Assembly (NCBI GenBank): GCA_011049455.1
Contig: DSBL01000131.1
Location: 1-52,101 of the forward strand
Direction of reading: 5' to 3'
Length of the DNA: 52,101 nt
Source: Desulfonatronum sp.
GTDB taxonomy: Bacteria > Desulfobacterota > Desulfovibrionia > Desulfovibrionales > Desulfonatronaceae
The translations under genes were made by a program, and so were the position numbers. The notes below the pieces were generated by a model. It searched no databases and was not told the DNA's origin. It saw only the letters and a program-made list of their open reading frames with translations. Below are positions 44,990 to 52,101 of the stretch, piece by piece (position 1 is the stretch's first letter; each line of letters begins with the position of its first letter).

Positions 44990-45624
44990 GCTTTTTCAAG
45001 TCCTGCGAAAGAACCGGACGAATCAGAAAGCACAGCCCCCACTCCGGGCACGCGTTGAGCAAGCCAGGGGCAAAGCCGTTCCAGGGTCTCTTGCAGGGAG
45101 CAACCTTCCATGTCCAGGATCAACTCCGCGGCAGCACGATACAGCGGCTCCCGTTCAGCGTAGAGCTGTTCCAGGCTTTGTCCCGGTCGCCGGGCCAGCC
45201 CCCGTCCCTGCCCGTCCTCGACCCTGGCGCTTACGGTATCCGCGCTGACTTGCAGGTAAATCACCGGTCCAAGGACTTTCAGTCTGTTGATGGCCGCAGG
45301 CCCATAGATCACGCTGCCGCCTGTGGAAATCACCGTACGCCGCAGCCACAACTCTGAAACCAATTTCTCTTCAGCCCGTAAAAATTCTTCCAGGCCAAGA
45401 CCGTCCACCAGATCCTGCAAAGCACATCCCCAGTGAGCTTCCAGCAGCCTGTCCGTGTCCAGATGAGCCCATTGCAAACGTTCGGCCAATGCTCGGCCAA
45501 CCGTTGATTTTCCGGCTCCAGCCATGCCGATCAGACTGATGCAGGGAATGGTTCGCGGAGTGTCCCCGATATGTGTACGTTGAGTATGAGGAGGAAAGGC
45601 GGGCACGAGCTGATGAGGGGTCAT
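44986..45624 (-). CDS. Shikimate kinase
   Basis: The 212-residue protein has Walker A GMAGAGKST at 33-41, LDTDRLLE with the shikimate-binding aspartate, FLRAEEKLVSE (family FRxxE), STGGSVIY (GGG-type loop, last Gly replaced by Ser), and the lid-arginine segment RRPGQSLEQLYAEREPLYRAAA. It phosphorylates shikimate in aromatic amino acid synthesis. It is about 35 residues longer than E. coli AroK at the ends. Its ATG overlaps the livF stop, and its stop overlaps the VKOR start, so it sits in a translationally coupled chain with unrelated genes. Gluconate-kinase-like specificity is unlikely but not excluded. Confidence 0.87.
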   Translation of the reverse strand: MTPHQLVPAFPPHTQRTHIGDTPRTIPCISLIGMAGAGKSTVGRALAERLQWAHLDTDRLLEAHWGCALQDLVDGLGLEEFLRAEEKLVSELWLRRTVISTGGSVIYGPAAINRLKVLGPVIYLQVSADTVSARVEDGQGRGLARRPGQSLEQLYAEREPLYRAAAELILDMEGCSLQETLERLCPWLAQRVPGVGAVLSDSSGSFAGLEKA

Positions 45625-46334
45625 CCCCCGAGATAAGCTTTTTTAATCTCCGGGTGGTCCATGAGTTCACTGCAGAAGCCTTGCAAACGCAATCGTCCGG
45701 CTTCCAGAAGATAGGCTCGCCGGGCAAATTTCAACGCCATGCGGGCGTTCTGCTCCACCAAAAGAATGGTCGTCCCTTCTTTGTTGATTTCCTCCAGGGA
45801 TTCAAACACGCGCTTCATGAGCAACGGGGCTAGACCCATGGACGGCTCATCCAGAAGCATCAATTGCCGACCGCTGATAAACGCACGTCCCACGGCCAGC
45901 ATCTGCTGCTCGCCGCCGGACAAAGTTCCGGCCTTTTGGTCCTTGCGTTCGTTCAGCCGGGAAAAAATGGCAAAAACACGCTCGAGGTCACGTCCCACCA
46001 TTCCTTTATCCTTGCGCGCAAAGGCGGCCAACCTGAGATTCTCAAGAACGGTAAGATTTCCGAAAAGACGACGGCCTTCGGGAACGTGAGAAATGCCGAG
46101 CTCGCTGACCACCTTTTCAGGAGGATATGTCAGCATGTCCTTGCCCATGAAGGTCATGACCGTGCCCGGCTCCACCTCCTCGAGGCGGGAGATTGACCGC
46201 AGGGTCGTGCTCTTGCCGGCCCCGTTGGCCCCGATGATGGTTACGATCTCACCTTCTTCAATGGTGAAGTCAAGACCCTGCAGGGCCTTGATCTTGCCGT
46301 AGGACACTCTCAGATTTTTAACGGTGAGCAACAT
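45621..46334 (-). CDS. livF: Branched-chain amino acid ABC transporter ATPase LivF
   Basis: The 237-residue ATPase has Walker A GANGAGKSTTLRS, signature LSGGEQQMLAVGRA and Walker B LMLLDEPSMGLAP, and the short form and C-terminal end (HPEIKKAYLGG) typical of LivF. It pairs with LivG to energise LivH-LivM. Its ATG overlaps the livG TAA (TAATG), and its stop overlaps the aroK start. Last gene of the transporter set. Confidence 0.95.
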   Translation of the reverse strand: MLLTVKNLRVSYGKIKALQGLDFTIEEGEIVTIIGANGAGKSTTLRSISRLEEVEPGTVMTFMGKDMLTYPPEKVVSELGISHVPEGRRLFGNLTVLENLRLAAFARKDKGMVGRDLERVFAIFSRLNERKDQKAGTLSGGEQQMLAVGRAFISGRQLMLLDEPSMGLAPLLMKRVFESLEEINKEGTTILLVEQNARMALKFARRAYLLEAGRLRLQGFCSELMDHPEIKKAYLGG

Positions 46335-47107
46335 TATGCAACCACCTTCTCCTCTCCCAAATACGCCTCGATCACCTTGGGATTATTTTGAATTTCTTCA
46401 GGCGTCCCCTCTGCGATGACCTGACCGAAGACCAAGGTCTGGACTCGGTGACACAATTCGGAAACAACCTTCAGCCGATGTTCGATCAAAAAAACAGCCG
46501 GCTTCAGCGTCTCGTGCATTTTCCGGACAACCTCGATCATGGCCAGCATCTCCTCCGGAGTCATCCCCACTGTGGGCTCATCCAGAAAGAGCAGCTTGGG
46601 CTTCGTCACTGCGGCCCGCGCCATTTCCACCCTCCGGGCCGCGCCGTAGGGCAAGTCCGTGGGCCAATGCGAGGCGAATTGCTCTACGCCGAACATCTTC
46701 AAGGAGGCGAAGGCTAACTCCTCGACTTCGGCTTCCTCGCGGATACGCTTGGGAGTCTGCAGAAAAGCGCCCGCAAGTCCATAGGTAAATTTTGAATAGC
46801 AAGCCATTTTAACGTGTTCGAGCACGGTCATATGCCTCCACAACCGCATTTCCTGAAACGTTCTGGCCAAGCCAAGGGACGCGATACGGTTGGGCGCATG
46901 GCCTGTGACGTCCTGGCCGTTGAAAACGATTCGTCCCTCGGTGGGGCGATAGATGCCGGTGATCAGATTGAATACCGTGGTTTTTCCGGCCCCGTTCGGC
47001 CCGATAAGACCTACGATCTGGCCGGGCTCGATGGCCAGGTTGTATTCATTCACGGCCCGGAGCCCGCCGAAATTGTGGCTCATATTGGAGACTTCAAGCA
47101 ATGGCAT
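46334..47107 (-). CDS. livG: Branched-chain amino acid ABC transporter ATPase LivG
   Basis: The 257-residue ATPase has Walker A GPNGAGKTTVFN, the LivG-type signature LPYGAARRVEMARA in place of LSGGQ, Walker B LLFLDEPTVGMTP and the tail IQNNPKVIEAYLGEE. The ATG at 47107 has GGAG upstream, 19 bases after livM; its stop overlaps livF. Confidence 0.96.
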   Translation of the reverse strand: MPLLEVSNMSHNFGGLRAVNEYNLAIEPGQIVGLIGPNGAGKTTVFNLITGIYRPTEGRIVFNGQDVTGHAPNRIASLGLARTFQEMRLWRHMTVLEHVKMACYSKFTYGLAGAFLQTPKRIREEAEVEELAFASLKMFGVEQFASHWPTDLPYGAARRVEMARAAVTKPKLLFLDEPTVGMTPEEMLAMIEVVRKMHETLKPAVFLIEHRLKVVSELCHRVQTLVFGQVIAEGTPEEIQNNPKVIEAYLGEEKVVA

Positions 47108-47126
47108 GAAAGCGTTCTCCCGGTGT

Positions 47127-48413
47127 TCAGCCGCGTGGCTTGAGCAGGTTGTGGATATTGAATTCCTTGAAGGAGATCAGCCCCCGGGGCCGGAAGATCA
47201 TCACCAAAATGAGCAGCAGGGGGATGATGATCCATTTGAGAATCTCCAGCGGCCGCAATGCTTCGCCAAGCAGGCTGATGGACACCGCGCCGACGATGGA
47301 GCCGTAGACCGAATTCAGTCCTCCAAAATAAACCATGGCCAGCACTTCGGCCAGTTTCTGGATGCCGAAAGTGGAAGGGTTCACAAAGCGCAGCACGTGG
47401 GCGAAAAGGCCACCGGCCACGCCCGCCCAGAATGCGGCAAACATGAAGGCGATGATCTTTGTCTTGCGAGTATCCACGGTCATGGCTTCAGCGGCGATTT
47501 CGTCGTCCCGCACCGCATTCAAAGCCTTGCCCATGGTCGAGGTCACGAAATTGTTGATCACCCACACGCCAAACACCACGATAATGAAGACCATGGGCAG
47601 GCTGGACCAGTCCGGTTGACCTGAAAGCCCCCTGGGACCGCCCAGAAACTCAAGATTCTCCAGGACGCTTTTGATGATGAACGTAAAGGCCAAGGAGATG
47701 ATCGCCAGATAGTCGCCGCGCGTCTTGAACGAGGGGATGGCAATGACCAGTGCTCCCAAGGCGGACACGAGTCCCGTGAAAAAAAGCCCCAACGGGAAAA
47801 ATACGACAGCATAGTCCGAGGTCATCATGGCCGGCCCGAAAAGCTGGTCGTTGACAAACAGCCCCACGGTAAACAGGGATGCCGCGTAGGCGCCAAGAGC
47901 CATGAACCCGGGGTGGGAACAGGAGAACTCCCCCATGTAGCCGTTGATGACGTTCAGGCTCAAGGTCAGCAGAATGGAGATGAGCATCATCTTCAGCATG
48001 ATCATGCGGTAAGCGTTGACGTCCGCCCAAAAGTGAAACACGGCATACAACACCGCCAGATGGACCAGCGCGGTCACGACAAGCGGCATCTTGTAAAGAA
48101 TTCGGGAAACGAGGTTGAATACCGGTGCGCCGATCTTGGCCGTGATGCAAATCGGCAGAATGTTCATCAGCAGTACATACCCCAGAGCACCGGGGATAAG
48201 CGCAGGCTGCTTGAGAAAAACCAAAAAGCCGAACAAGACGGGGATCCTTGGCATTCCAAGTGATTGAGCCATTGACAGGCCCACCGCTCGCTCCAGGATG
48301 ACAGCGACCAACGCGCCGCAGAACCATGCCAGCAGTGGTACGTTGGCGAAGAACCGTCTGACCAGTTCCAGACTTCCGCGCGGATGGCTTGCCGTTGATG
48401 TGGTTTGGTGCAT
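47127..48413 (-). CDS. livM: Branched-chain amino acid ABC transporter permease LivM
   Basis: The 428-residue permease has an N-terminal extension of about 140 residues with additional hydrophobic spans, then the canonical LivM core starting at LISILLTLSLNVINGYMGEFSCSHPGFMALGAYAAS, and the cytoplasmic EAA-like loop (GKALNAVRDDEIAAEAMTVDTRKTKI). E. coli LivM also has a long N-terminus. It forms the membrane channel with LivH, whose gene ends 42 bases upstream. Confidence 0.95.
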   Translation of the reverse strand: MHQTTSTASHPRGSLELVRRFFANVPLLAWFCGALVAVILERAVGLSMAQSLGMPRIPVLFGFLVFLKQPALIPGALGYVLLMNILPICITAKIGAPVFNLVSRILYKMPLVVTALVHLAVLYAVFHFWADVNAYRMIMLKMMLISILLTLSLNVINGYMGEFSCSHPGFMALGAYAASLFTVGLFVNDQLFGPAMMTSDYAVVFFPLGLFFTGLVSALGALVIAIPSFKTRGDYLAIISLAFTFIIKSVLENLEFLGGPRGLSGQPDWSSLPMVFIIVVFGVWVINNFVTSTMGKALNAVRDDEIAAEAMTVDTRKTKIIAFMFAAFWAGVAGGLFAHVLRFVNPSTFGIQKLAEVLAMVYFGGLNSVYGSIVGAVSISLLGEALRPLEILKWIIIPLLLILVMIFRPRGLISFKEFNIHNLLKPRG

Positions 48414-48455
48414 GTTTGCGTCCTTGCGAATGCGTTTGAGCCGATGCCTGAAAAA

Positions 48456-49385
48456 CTACAGCCTGAGCCGAGCGCTGTAGGGTTCCCCGAAAAGTCCATG
48501 GGGCCTGAAGACGAGAATGAAGAGAATGATGCTGTAAGCGATCAAGTCCCGCAAGGTGGAAGGAAAAATCGTGGCCACGAAAATCTCTATGAAGCCGATC
48601 AGAAATCCCGCAATACAGGCGCCCATGATCGAGCCTCGTCCGCCGAGGATTGCCGCGACAAAGGACTTCCAACCGAACAGGATGCCCATGCTCGGATCAA
48701 GAATAGGGTAGGCCATGCCGTACATGATGCCCGCAACGGCGGCCAGGGCCGAACCAATGGCGAAGGTCAGCGCCGCGATGGCGTTGATGGAAATGCCCAT
48801 CAATGGAACCACGGCGTAATCGTACGCCATTGCCCGCATGGCCATGCCCCATTTGGAATGCTGCACGAACTGATGCAGCGCGATCATCAGGGCGATGGAC
48901 ACGAAAACGATCATGATTTTGATGTTGGTCACGGACACGCCGCCCACGGTGTAGGCGGTGGTCGGGATCAGACTGGGGTAAAGCACCCGCTGGGCGCCCA
49001 TGATGGAAAGGACCGTGGTCTGCAAAATGATGCCGATCATCAACCCGGTTATGGCCGCGGAGGCCCGTGGCGCGCCGCGCAGGGGTCGATAGCCGATGCG
49101 CTCCACAAGCATGCCCAGACATGAAGTGAAAAGCATCGCCAAAACAATGGTCAGGACCAGAATCAGCCAGTTGGGCAAAACCACGATGCCGGCCGCACTT
49201 AAGGCGACAAGACCTGTGGTAAGGACAAATCCGATATATGTGCCGACCATGAAGATGTCGCCGTGGGCAAAGTTGAAAAGCATCAAGATAGAGTAGACCA
49301 TTGAGTAGCCCAGGGCGATAAGTGCGTAGAAACTGCCCCACTGCAGGGCGTTGACCACGTTTTGGAAGAAAAAGGTAAGGTTCAT
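48456..49385 (-). CDS. livH: Branched-chain amino acid ABC transporter permease LivH
   Basis: The 309-residue permease starts MNLTFFFQNVVNALQWGSFYALIALGYSMVYSILMLFNFAHGDIFMVG, the classic LivH N-terminus, with about eight hydrophobic spans and RAMAYDYAVVPLMGISINAI in the coupling loop. A longer frame begins 5 codons upstream (GTG-like region); the ATG at 49385 with GGGAG eight bases upstream is used. It lies after a terminator-like hairpin downstream of livK. Confidence 0.95.
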   Translation of the reverse strand: MNLTFFFQNVVNALQWGSFYALIALGYSMVYSILMLFNFAHGDIFMVGTYIGFVLTTGLVALSAAGIVVLPNWLILVLTIVLAMLFTSCLGMLVERIGYRPLRGAPRASAAITGLMIGIILQTTVLSIMGAQRVLYPSLIPTTAYTVGGVSVTNIKIMIVFVSIALMIALHQFVQHSKWGMAMRAMAYDYAVVPLMGISINAIAALTFAIGSALAAVAGIMYGMAYPILDPSMGILFGWKSFVAAILGGRGSIMGACIAGFLIGFIEIFVATIFPSTLRDLIAYSIILFILVFRPHGLFGEPYSARLRL

Positions 49386-49484
49386 GCGGCTGTCTCCCAT
49401 ACCCGCGGACCAGACCTAGGGAAAATTCTCCCCGTGCCTTATCCGTCGACGGACCCTGTCATCCGCCGGTAACATCTGCCCGTG

Positions 49485-49517
49485 CAAAAGAAAGGCGGGG
49501 AGTCTGAACTCCCCGCC
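49485..49517 (-). terminator. Intrinsic terminator/attenuator between livK and livH
   Basis: GGCGGGGAGT at 49494-49503 pairs perfectly with ACTCCCCGCC at 49508-49517 around a CTGA loop; on the minus strand it is followed by TTTCTTTTG. It should reduce transcription of livHMGF relative to livK, fitting the need for excess binding protein. Confidence 0.85.
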
Positions 49518-49540
49518 GGACCAAATCCAAATGAACGGAC

Positions 49541-50749
49541 TTATGGACAAACAGATTCGTAAAAGCTGAATTGTCCCTCATCGTCGATCTTCACCACCAC
49601 CGCGCACTTGATCGGGTCGCCGTCCGGGGTAAAGGTCATCTCACCGGTAATGCCGTCAAAATTCGTGACGGCTCCCAAGGCGTTCTTCACCGCTTCGCGA
49701 TCGTTGGCCAAATTCCCGGTCAGACCTCCGGTGTCCTTGATAGCTTGGAGCATGATGTTCACGGAGTCCCAAGTCAAGGCGGCCACGTCATCAGGGGTTT
49801 TGCCGTAAACAGCCTGGTAGCCTTCAATGAAGTCCTTGGTTGCACCGGTGGCGCCGGCTGCGGCGTAGTGGGTGGAGAAGAAATGTCCCTTGCAGTCGTC
49901 GCCGCAGAGTCCCATCAGGTCGCCCGACCCCCAGGAGTCACTGCCCATGATCGGCTTGTCCCAACCAAGAGCGCCGGCCTGCTTCACGATCAACGGCACC
50001 TCGTTATAGTATTGGGGAACAAAAAGGACATCCGGGTTGGCGCGGATGATATTGGTCAGCTGCGCGCTGAAATCCACGTCCTTGGTGGTAAAGGTCTCAA
50101 AGGCCACCACGGAGCCTGGACCGTGAAGTTCTTCAAAGGCCTTTTTGAAGTACTCCGCCAAGCCCTTGGGATAGTCCGAGGCAATGTCGTAGAGCACAGC
50201 GGCCTTTGTCGCGCCGAACTCATCGGTCACAAAATTTGCGGCCACCGGCCCCTGGAAGGGATCCAAAAAGCAGCCCCGGAAGACATAGGGACGATTGAGG
50301 GTCGCATTGGGGTTTGTCGACCAGGGGCTGATCATAGGAGTTTTGTAGTTGTCGGCCACTCCGCCGGCAGGAACGGCCTGCTTGGAGGCCTGGGGGCCGA
50401 TGATGGCAAGGACTTCATCCACGGTGATCAGCTTGGTGGTCGCCGCAACCGCGGACTCGGCCTTGGATTCGTTATCGTCATAAATAAATTGGAGTTTGTA
50501 CTTCACTCCTCCGACTTCCAGACCGCCAGCCTCATTGACCTGTTTGAGAATCATTTCCGCGGCGTTCTTGCTGGATTCGCCCACATCCGGAATGTCCCCG
50601 GTCAGGGGGATGGGAAATCCGATTTTGATGACATTTTCCACGGCTTTTTTAGGCGCATCCGCCTGCTCTTTTTCGCCGCAACCGGACAAGACCATGGCCA
50701 AAAGAAAAACCACGGTCAACGACATCAACCCAACCAGTGACTTCTTCAT
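49541..50749 (-). CDS. livK: Branched-chain amino acid-type substrate-binding lipoprotein (LivK/periplasmic binding protein type 1)
   Basis: The 402-residue protein has a lipoprotein signal peptide (MKKSLVGLMS then a hydrophobic stretch) with lipobox LSGC and acylated Cys24, then a type I periplasmic binding fold: IKIGFPIPLTGDIPDVGESSKNAAEMILKQVNEAGGLEVGG and VDEVLAIIGPQASKQAVPAG. It captures substrate for the LivHMGF permease encoded downstream. Leucine/isoleucine/valine is the default; other amino acids, amides or urea are possible for this family. GGAGG just before the ATG at 50749. First gene of the operon; no clear promoter was found in the 200 bases upstream. Confidence 0.93.
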   Translation of the reverse strand: MKKSLVGLMSLTVVFLLAMVLSGCGEKEQADAPKKAVENVIKIGFPIPLTGDIPDVGESSKNAAEMILKQVNEAGGLEVGGVKYKLQFIYDDNESKAESAVAATTKLITVDEVLAIIGPQASKQAVPAGGVADNYKTPMISPWSTNPNATLNRPYVFRGCFLDPFQGPVAANFVTDEFGATKAAVLYDIASDYPKGLAEYFKKAFEELHGPGSVVAFETFTTKDVDFSAQLTNIIRANPDVLFVPQYYNEVPLIVKQAGALGWDKPIMGSDSWGSGDLMGLCGDDCKGHFFSTHYAAAGATGATKDFIEGYQAVYGKTPDDVAALTWDSVNIMLQAIKDTGGLTGNLANDREAVKNALGAVTNFDGITGEMTFTPDGDPIKCAVVVKIDDEGQFSFYESVCP

Positions 50750-50952
50750 ACGCTCGCCTCCTCAAATAATGTTATCCATGATACATGGAGATGGGGAAGA
50801 CCAATAGACGATCTTTTTCCAAAAAAAAAGCCCTTTCCCAAGGTTAATCGTCATCACCATTGCTGGATTTCCCATCTACGTCAAAATAATGTCAGCGTGG
50901 CTTTTGTAATCCAGCCAGATCACAATTGAAAGATTTTTTACCGCATATAATA

Positions 50953-51816
50953 TTACAAGGAAGACGCAGTCCAAACAAGGGCCGCCCATTCTTCCCGGGT
51001 CAACCGAAAAGGAGCGGGCAGGGCTTGATCCTGGTAGGTTTTCTCGATCCTGGCCACTTGATCAACAAGGATGCCCGACAATACCAAGCATCCGGCCGGC
51101 TCCAACCGTGAAACAAGGTCGGCAGCCATTCGCGCCAACGGCCCCGCCAGGATGTTGGCCAGGATCAAGCCGAAACGTTGTCCGCTCTCCAGCACTTCCA
51201 GACCGCCTCGACGAATTTCCAAAAGCCCCTCGACATCATTCAGACGTTGATTTTCCAAGGCGTTGTCCACAGCTACAGGGTCGATGTCCAGTCCCAATCC
51301 GGACAAACCCAGTTTCGCGCAAGCCAAAGACAGGATTCCCGTCCCCGTTCCCAGGTCCAGAAAACGCGTTTGTGGAGTGATCATGGATTTTTCCCACAAC
51401 CGAGCCACAGCCTCCAAACACAAGGCCGTGCTGGCATGATGCCCCGTGCCAAAAGCCATTTTGGGCTGAATGACAATGGGAATCAAACCGCGGACATCAT
51501 CGTGGCCGCCCCGCCATGGAGGCAAAATCACAAAGGTCTCCCTGATGCGCACCGGAACGAAGAATTCCTTCCAGGACTCGCTCCAATCCCGGCCTTCAAA
51601 AGGGACCACCGTGCACTGCGCCCGCGGCCACTGTTTTTTAATGGCTCCACTCAATTCCTTGGCTGCCTGTTCAGTGTCCAAGTAGACGATGTACCTGGTT
51701 GTATCGGCCTTTGCCGATTCCACCTCCCAGCCCCAGGAGACCTGTTCAGACAAAAATGCGGTGAATACATCATCGTCTTGGTTTGCGATAAGACAATCAA
51801 AACGCAAAAGTCTCAT
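50953..51816 (-). CDS. prmA: Ribosomal protein L11 methyltransferase
   Basis: PrmA trimethylates L11 using S-adenosylmethionine. The 287-residue protein has the N-terminal recruitment domain with DWSESWKEFFVPVRI, the flexible link PKMAFGTGHHASTALCL, motif I LDLGTGTGILSLACAKLG and ILANILAGPLARMA, all typical. The ATG at 51816 fits family length, but the ribosome binding site is weak. The gene lies between the liv operon and the IS5-type element; a strong hairpin lies upstream. Confidence 0.95.
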   Translation of the reverse strand: MRLLRFDCLIANQDDDVFTAFLSEQVSWGWEVESAKADTTRYIVYLDTEQAAKELSGAIKKQWPRAQCTVVPFEGRDWSESWKEFFVPVRIRETFVILPPWRGGHDDVRGLIPIVIQPKMAFGTGHHASTALCLEAVARLWEKSMITPQTRFLDLGTGTGILSLACAKLGLSGLGLDIDPVAVDNALENQRLNDVEGLLEIRRGGLEVLESGQRFGLILANILAGPLARMAADLVSRLEPAGCLVLSGILVDQVARIEKTYQDQALPAPFRLTREEWAALVWTASSL

Positions 51817-51870
51817 GGTCGGGGATTGCCTTGGGATCCTCGCGGGGCAAAAGGATCAAGCATGGTCGGA

Positions 51871-51910
51871 AGAAAAAGATGATCGCAAGGCCTTTTTCTT
51901 GCGATCATCT
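51871..51910 (-). terminator. Intrinsic terminator upstream of prmA
   Basis: AGATGATCGCAAG at 51877-51889 pairs perfectly (13 bases) with CTTGCGATCATCT at 51898-51910. Reading leftward it is followed by TTTTTCTTCC, so it ends minus-strand transcripts entering from the right. It may be the terminator of a gene now separated by the insertion sequence. Confidence 0.8.
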
Positions 51911-51987
51911 CCTGGAAAAAGAAACGTTCATGACAAAAACGGCAACTCCCTGCGCAAGGGTTGCCGGAAAGGGGGGATTCTTAGAGC

Positions 51988-52101
51988 TTATCCGTAAATA
52001 ATGCCGACCTTTCTATAGGTGATTATCGCAGCGGCCATGTGCAACAAAGCCATATAGGTATCGCTGAGCTTCTCGTAGCGAACCAGAATTTTGCGAAAGC
52101 G
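51988..52101 (-). mobile_element. IS5-family transposase, 3' end only
   Basis: The minus-strand frame entering from the right edge reads 37 residues to a TAA at 51988-51990, with RYEKLSDTYMALLHMAAAII, the characteristic C-terminal helix of IS5-type (DDE) transposases. The stop lies next to GAGCTTATCCGTAAATAA, which could include the terminal inverted repeat, with the element end near 51981-51990 (TTA or CTTAGAG target context). Completeness cannot be judged. Confidence 0.7.

Overview
The window reads as chromosome from a Gram-negative, anaerobic deltaproteobacterium of the Desulfovibrionales (sulfate-reducer type). I infer this from gene order, which as I remember it resembles the Desulfovibrio layout (secA, glcF/glcD-like, smpB, ptsI, ptsH, EIID, rsmI, yraN, rnhB, rplS, trmD, rimM, KH gene, rpsP, ffh), from a TrmD fused to a second SPOUT-type methyltransferase domain, and from lipid A/Kdo/heptose genes. 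The genus cannot be fixed by eye; Desulfonatronum or a relative is a guess. There is no prophage, CRISPR array or defence island. Both edges are cut through transposase genes (IS630-type on the left, IS5-type on the right).

Layout. 1-53: IS630 transposase start. 263-16027, all on the minus strand: yajQ and secA; a two-gene 2-hydroxyacid oxidase (FAD subunit plus Fe-S subunit); smpB-ptsI-ptsH; a PTS EIID protein; then a tightly packed translation/RNA block (rsmI, yraN, rnhB, rplS, trmD fusion, rimM, khpA, rpsP, ffh). 16028-16678 is non-coding and holds a large imperfect palindrome. 16679-20724, plus strand: isocitrate dehydrogenase, alanine dehydrogenase and MgtE. 20729-24945: envelope genes msbA, a heptosyltransferase and waaA. 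24956-29835: class IV aminotransferase, asd, metF, an orphan pilC/gspF and a Nudix hydrolase. 30041-30196: tRNA-Arg(TCG) with promoter and terminator. 30395-33275: S1-domain protein, HDOD protein and CheD. 33676-35525, plus: htpX and a DEDD-type exonuclease. 35567-42569, minus: recA, alaS, ricT-like and metG. 42769-43902, plus: PP-loop tRNA thiolation-like protein. 44024-50749, minus: branched-chain amino acid ABC transporter livK-H-M-G-F running by stop/start overlaps into shikimate kinase and a VKOR-thioredoxin protein. 50953-51816: prmA. 51988 to the end: IS5-type transposase tail.

How the genes work together. Most genes serve translation, RNA modification, protein export and envelope assembly. 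The metabolic genes point to oxidation of lactate or glycolate, amino-acid metabolism (alanine, aspartate family, methionine/folate, shikimate) and amino-acid uptake. EI and HPr with a lone EIID and no other EII gene in view suggest a PTS that is completed elsewhere or is largely regulatory. I saw no clear new multi-gene system. The most interesting points are the double-SPOUT TrmD, an isocitrate dehydrogenase whose cofactor-pocket residues look NAD-type, the CheD-HDOD pair, the liv-aroK-VKOR coupling, the nearly identical repeat inside the S1 gene, and the palindrome upstream of icd. Starts were moved from the longest open frame wherever a ribosome binding site or family length argued for it; each entry says so.
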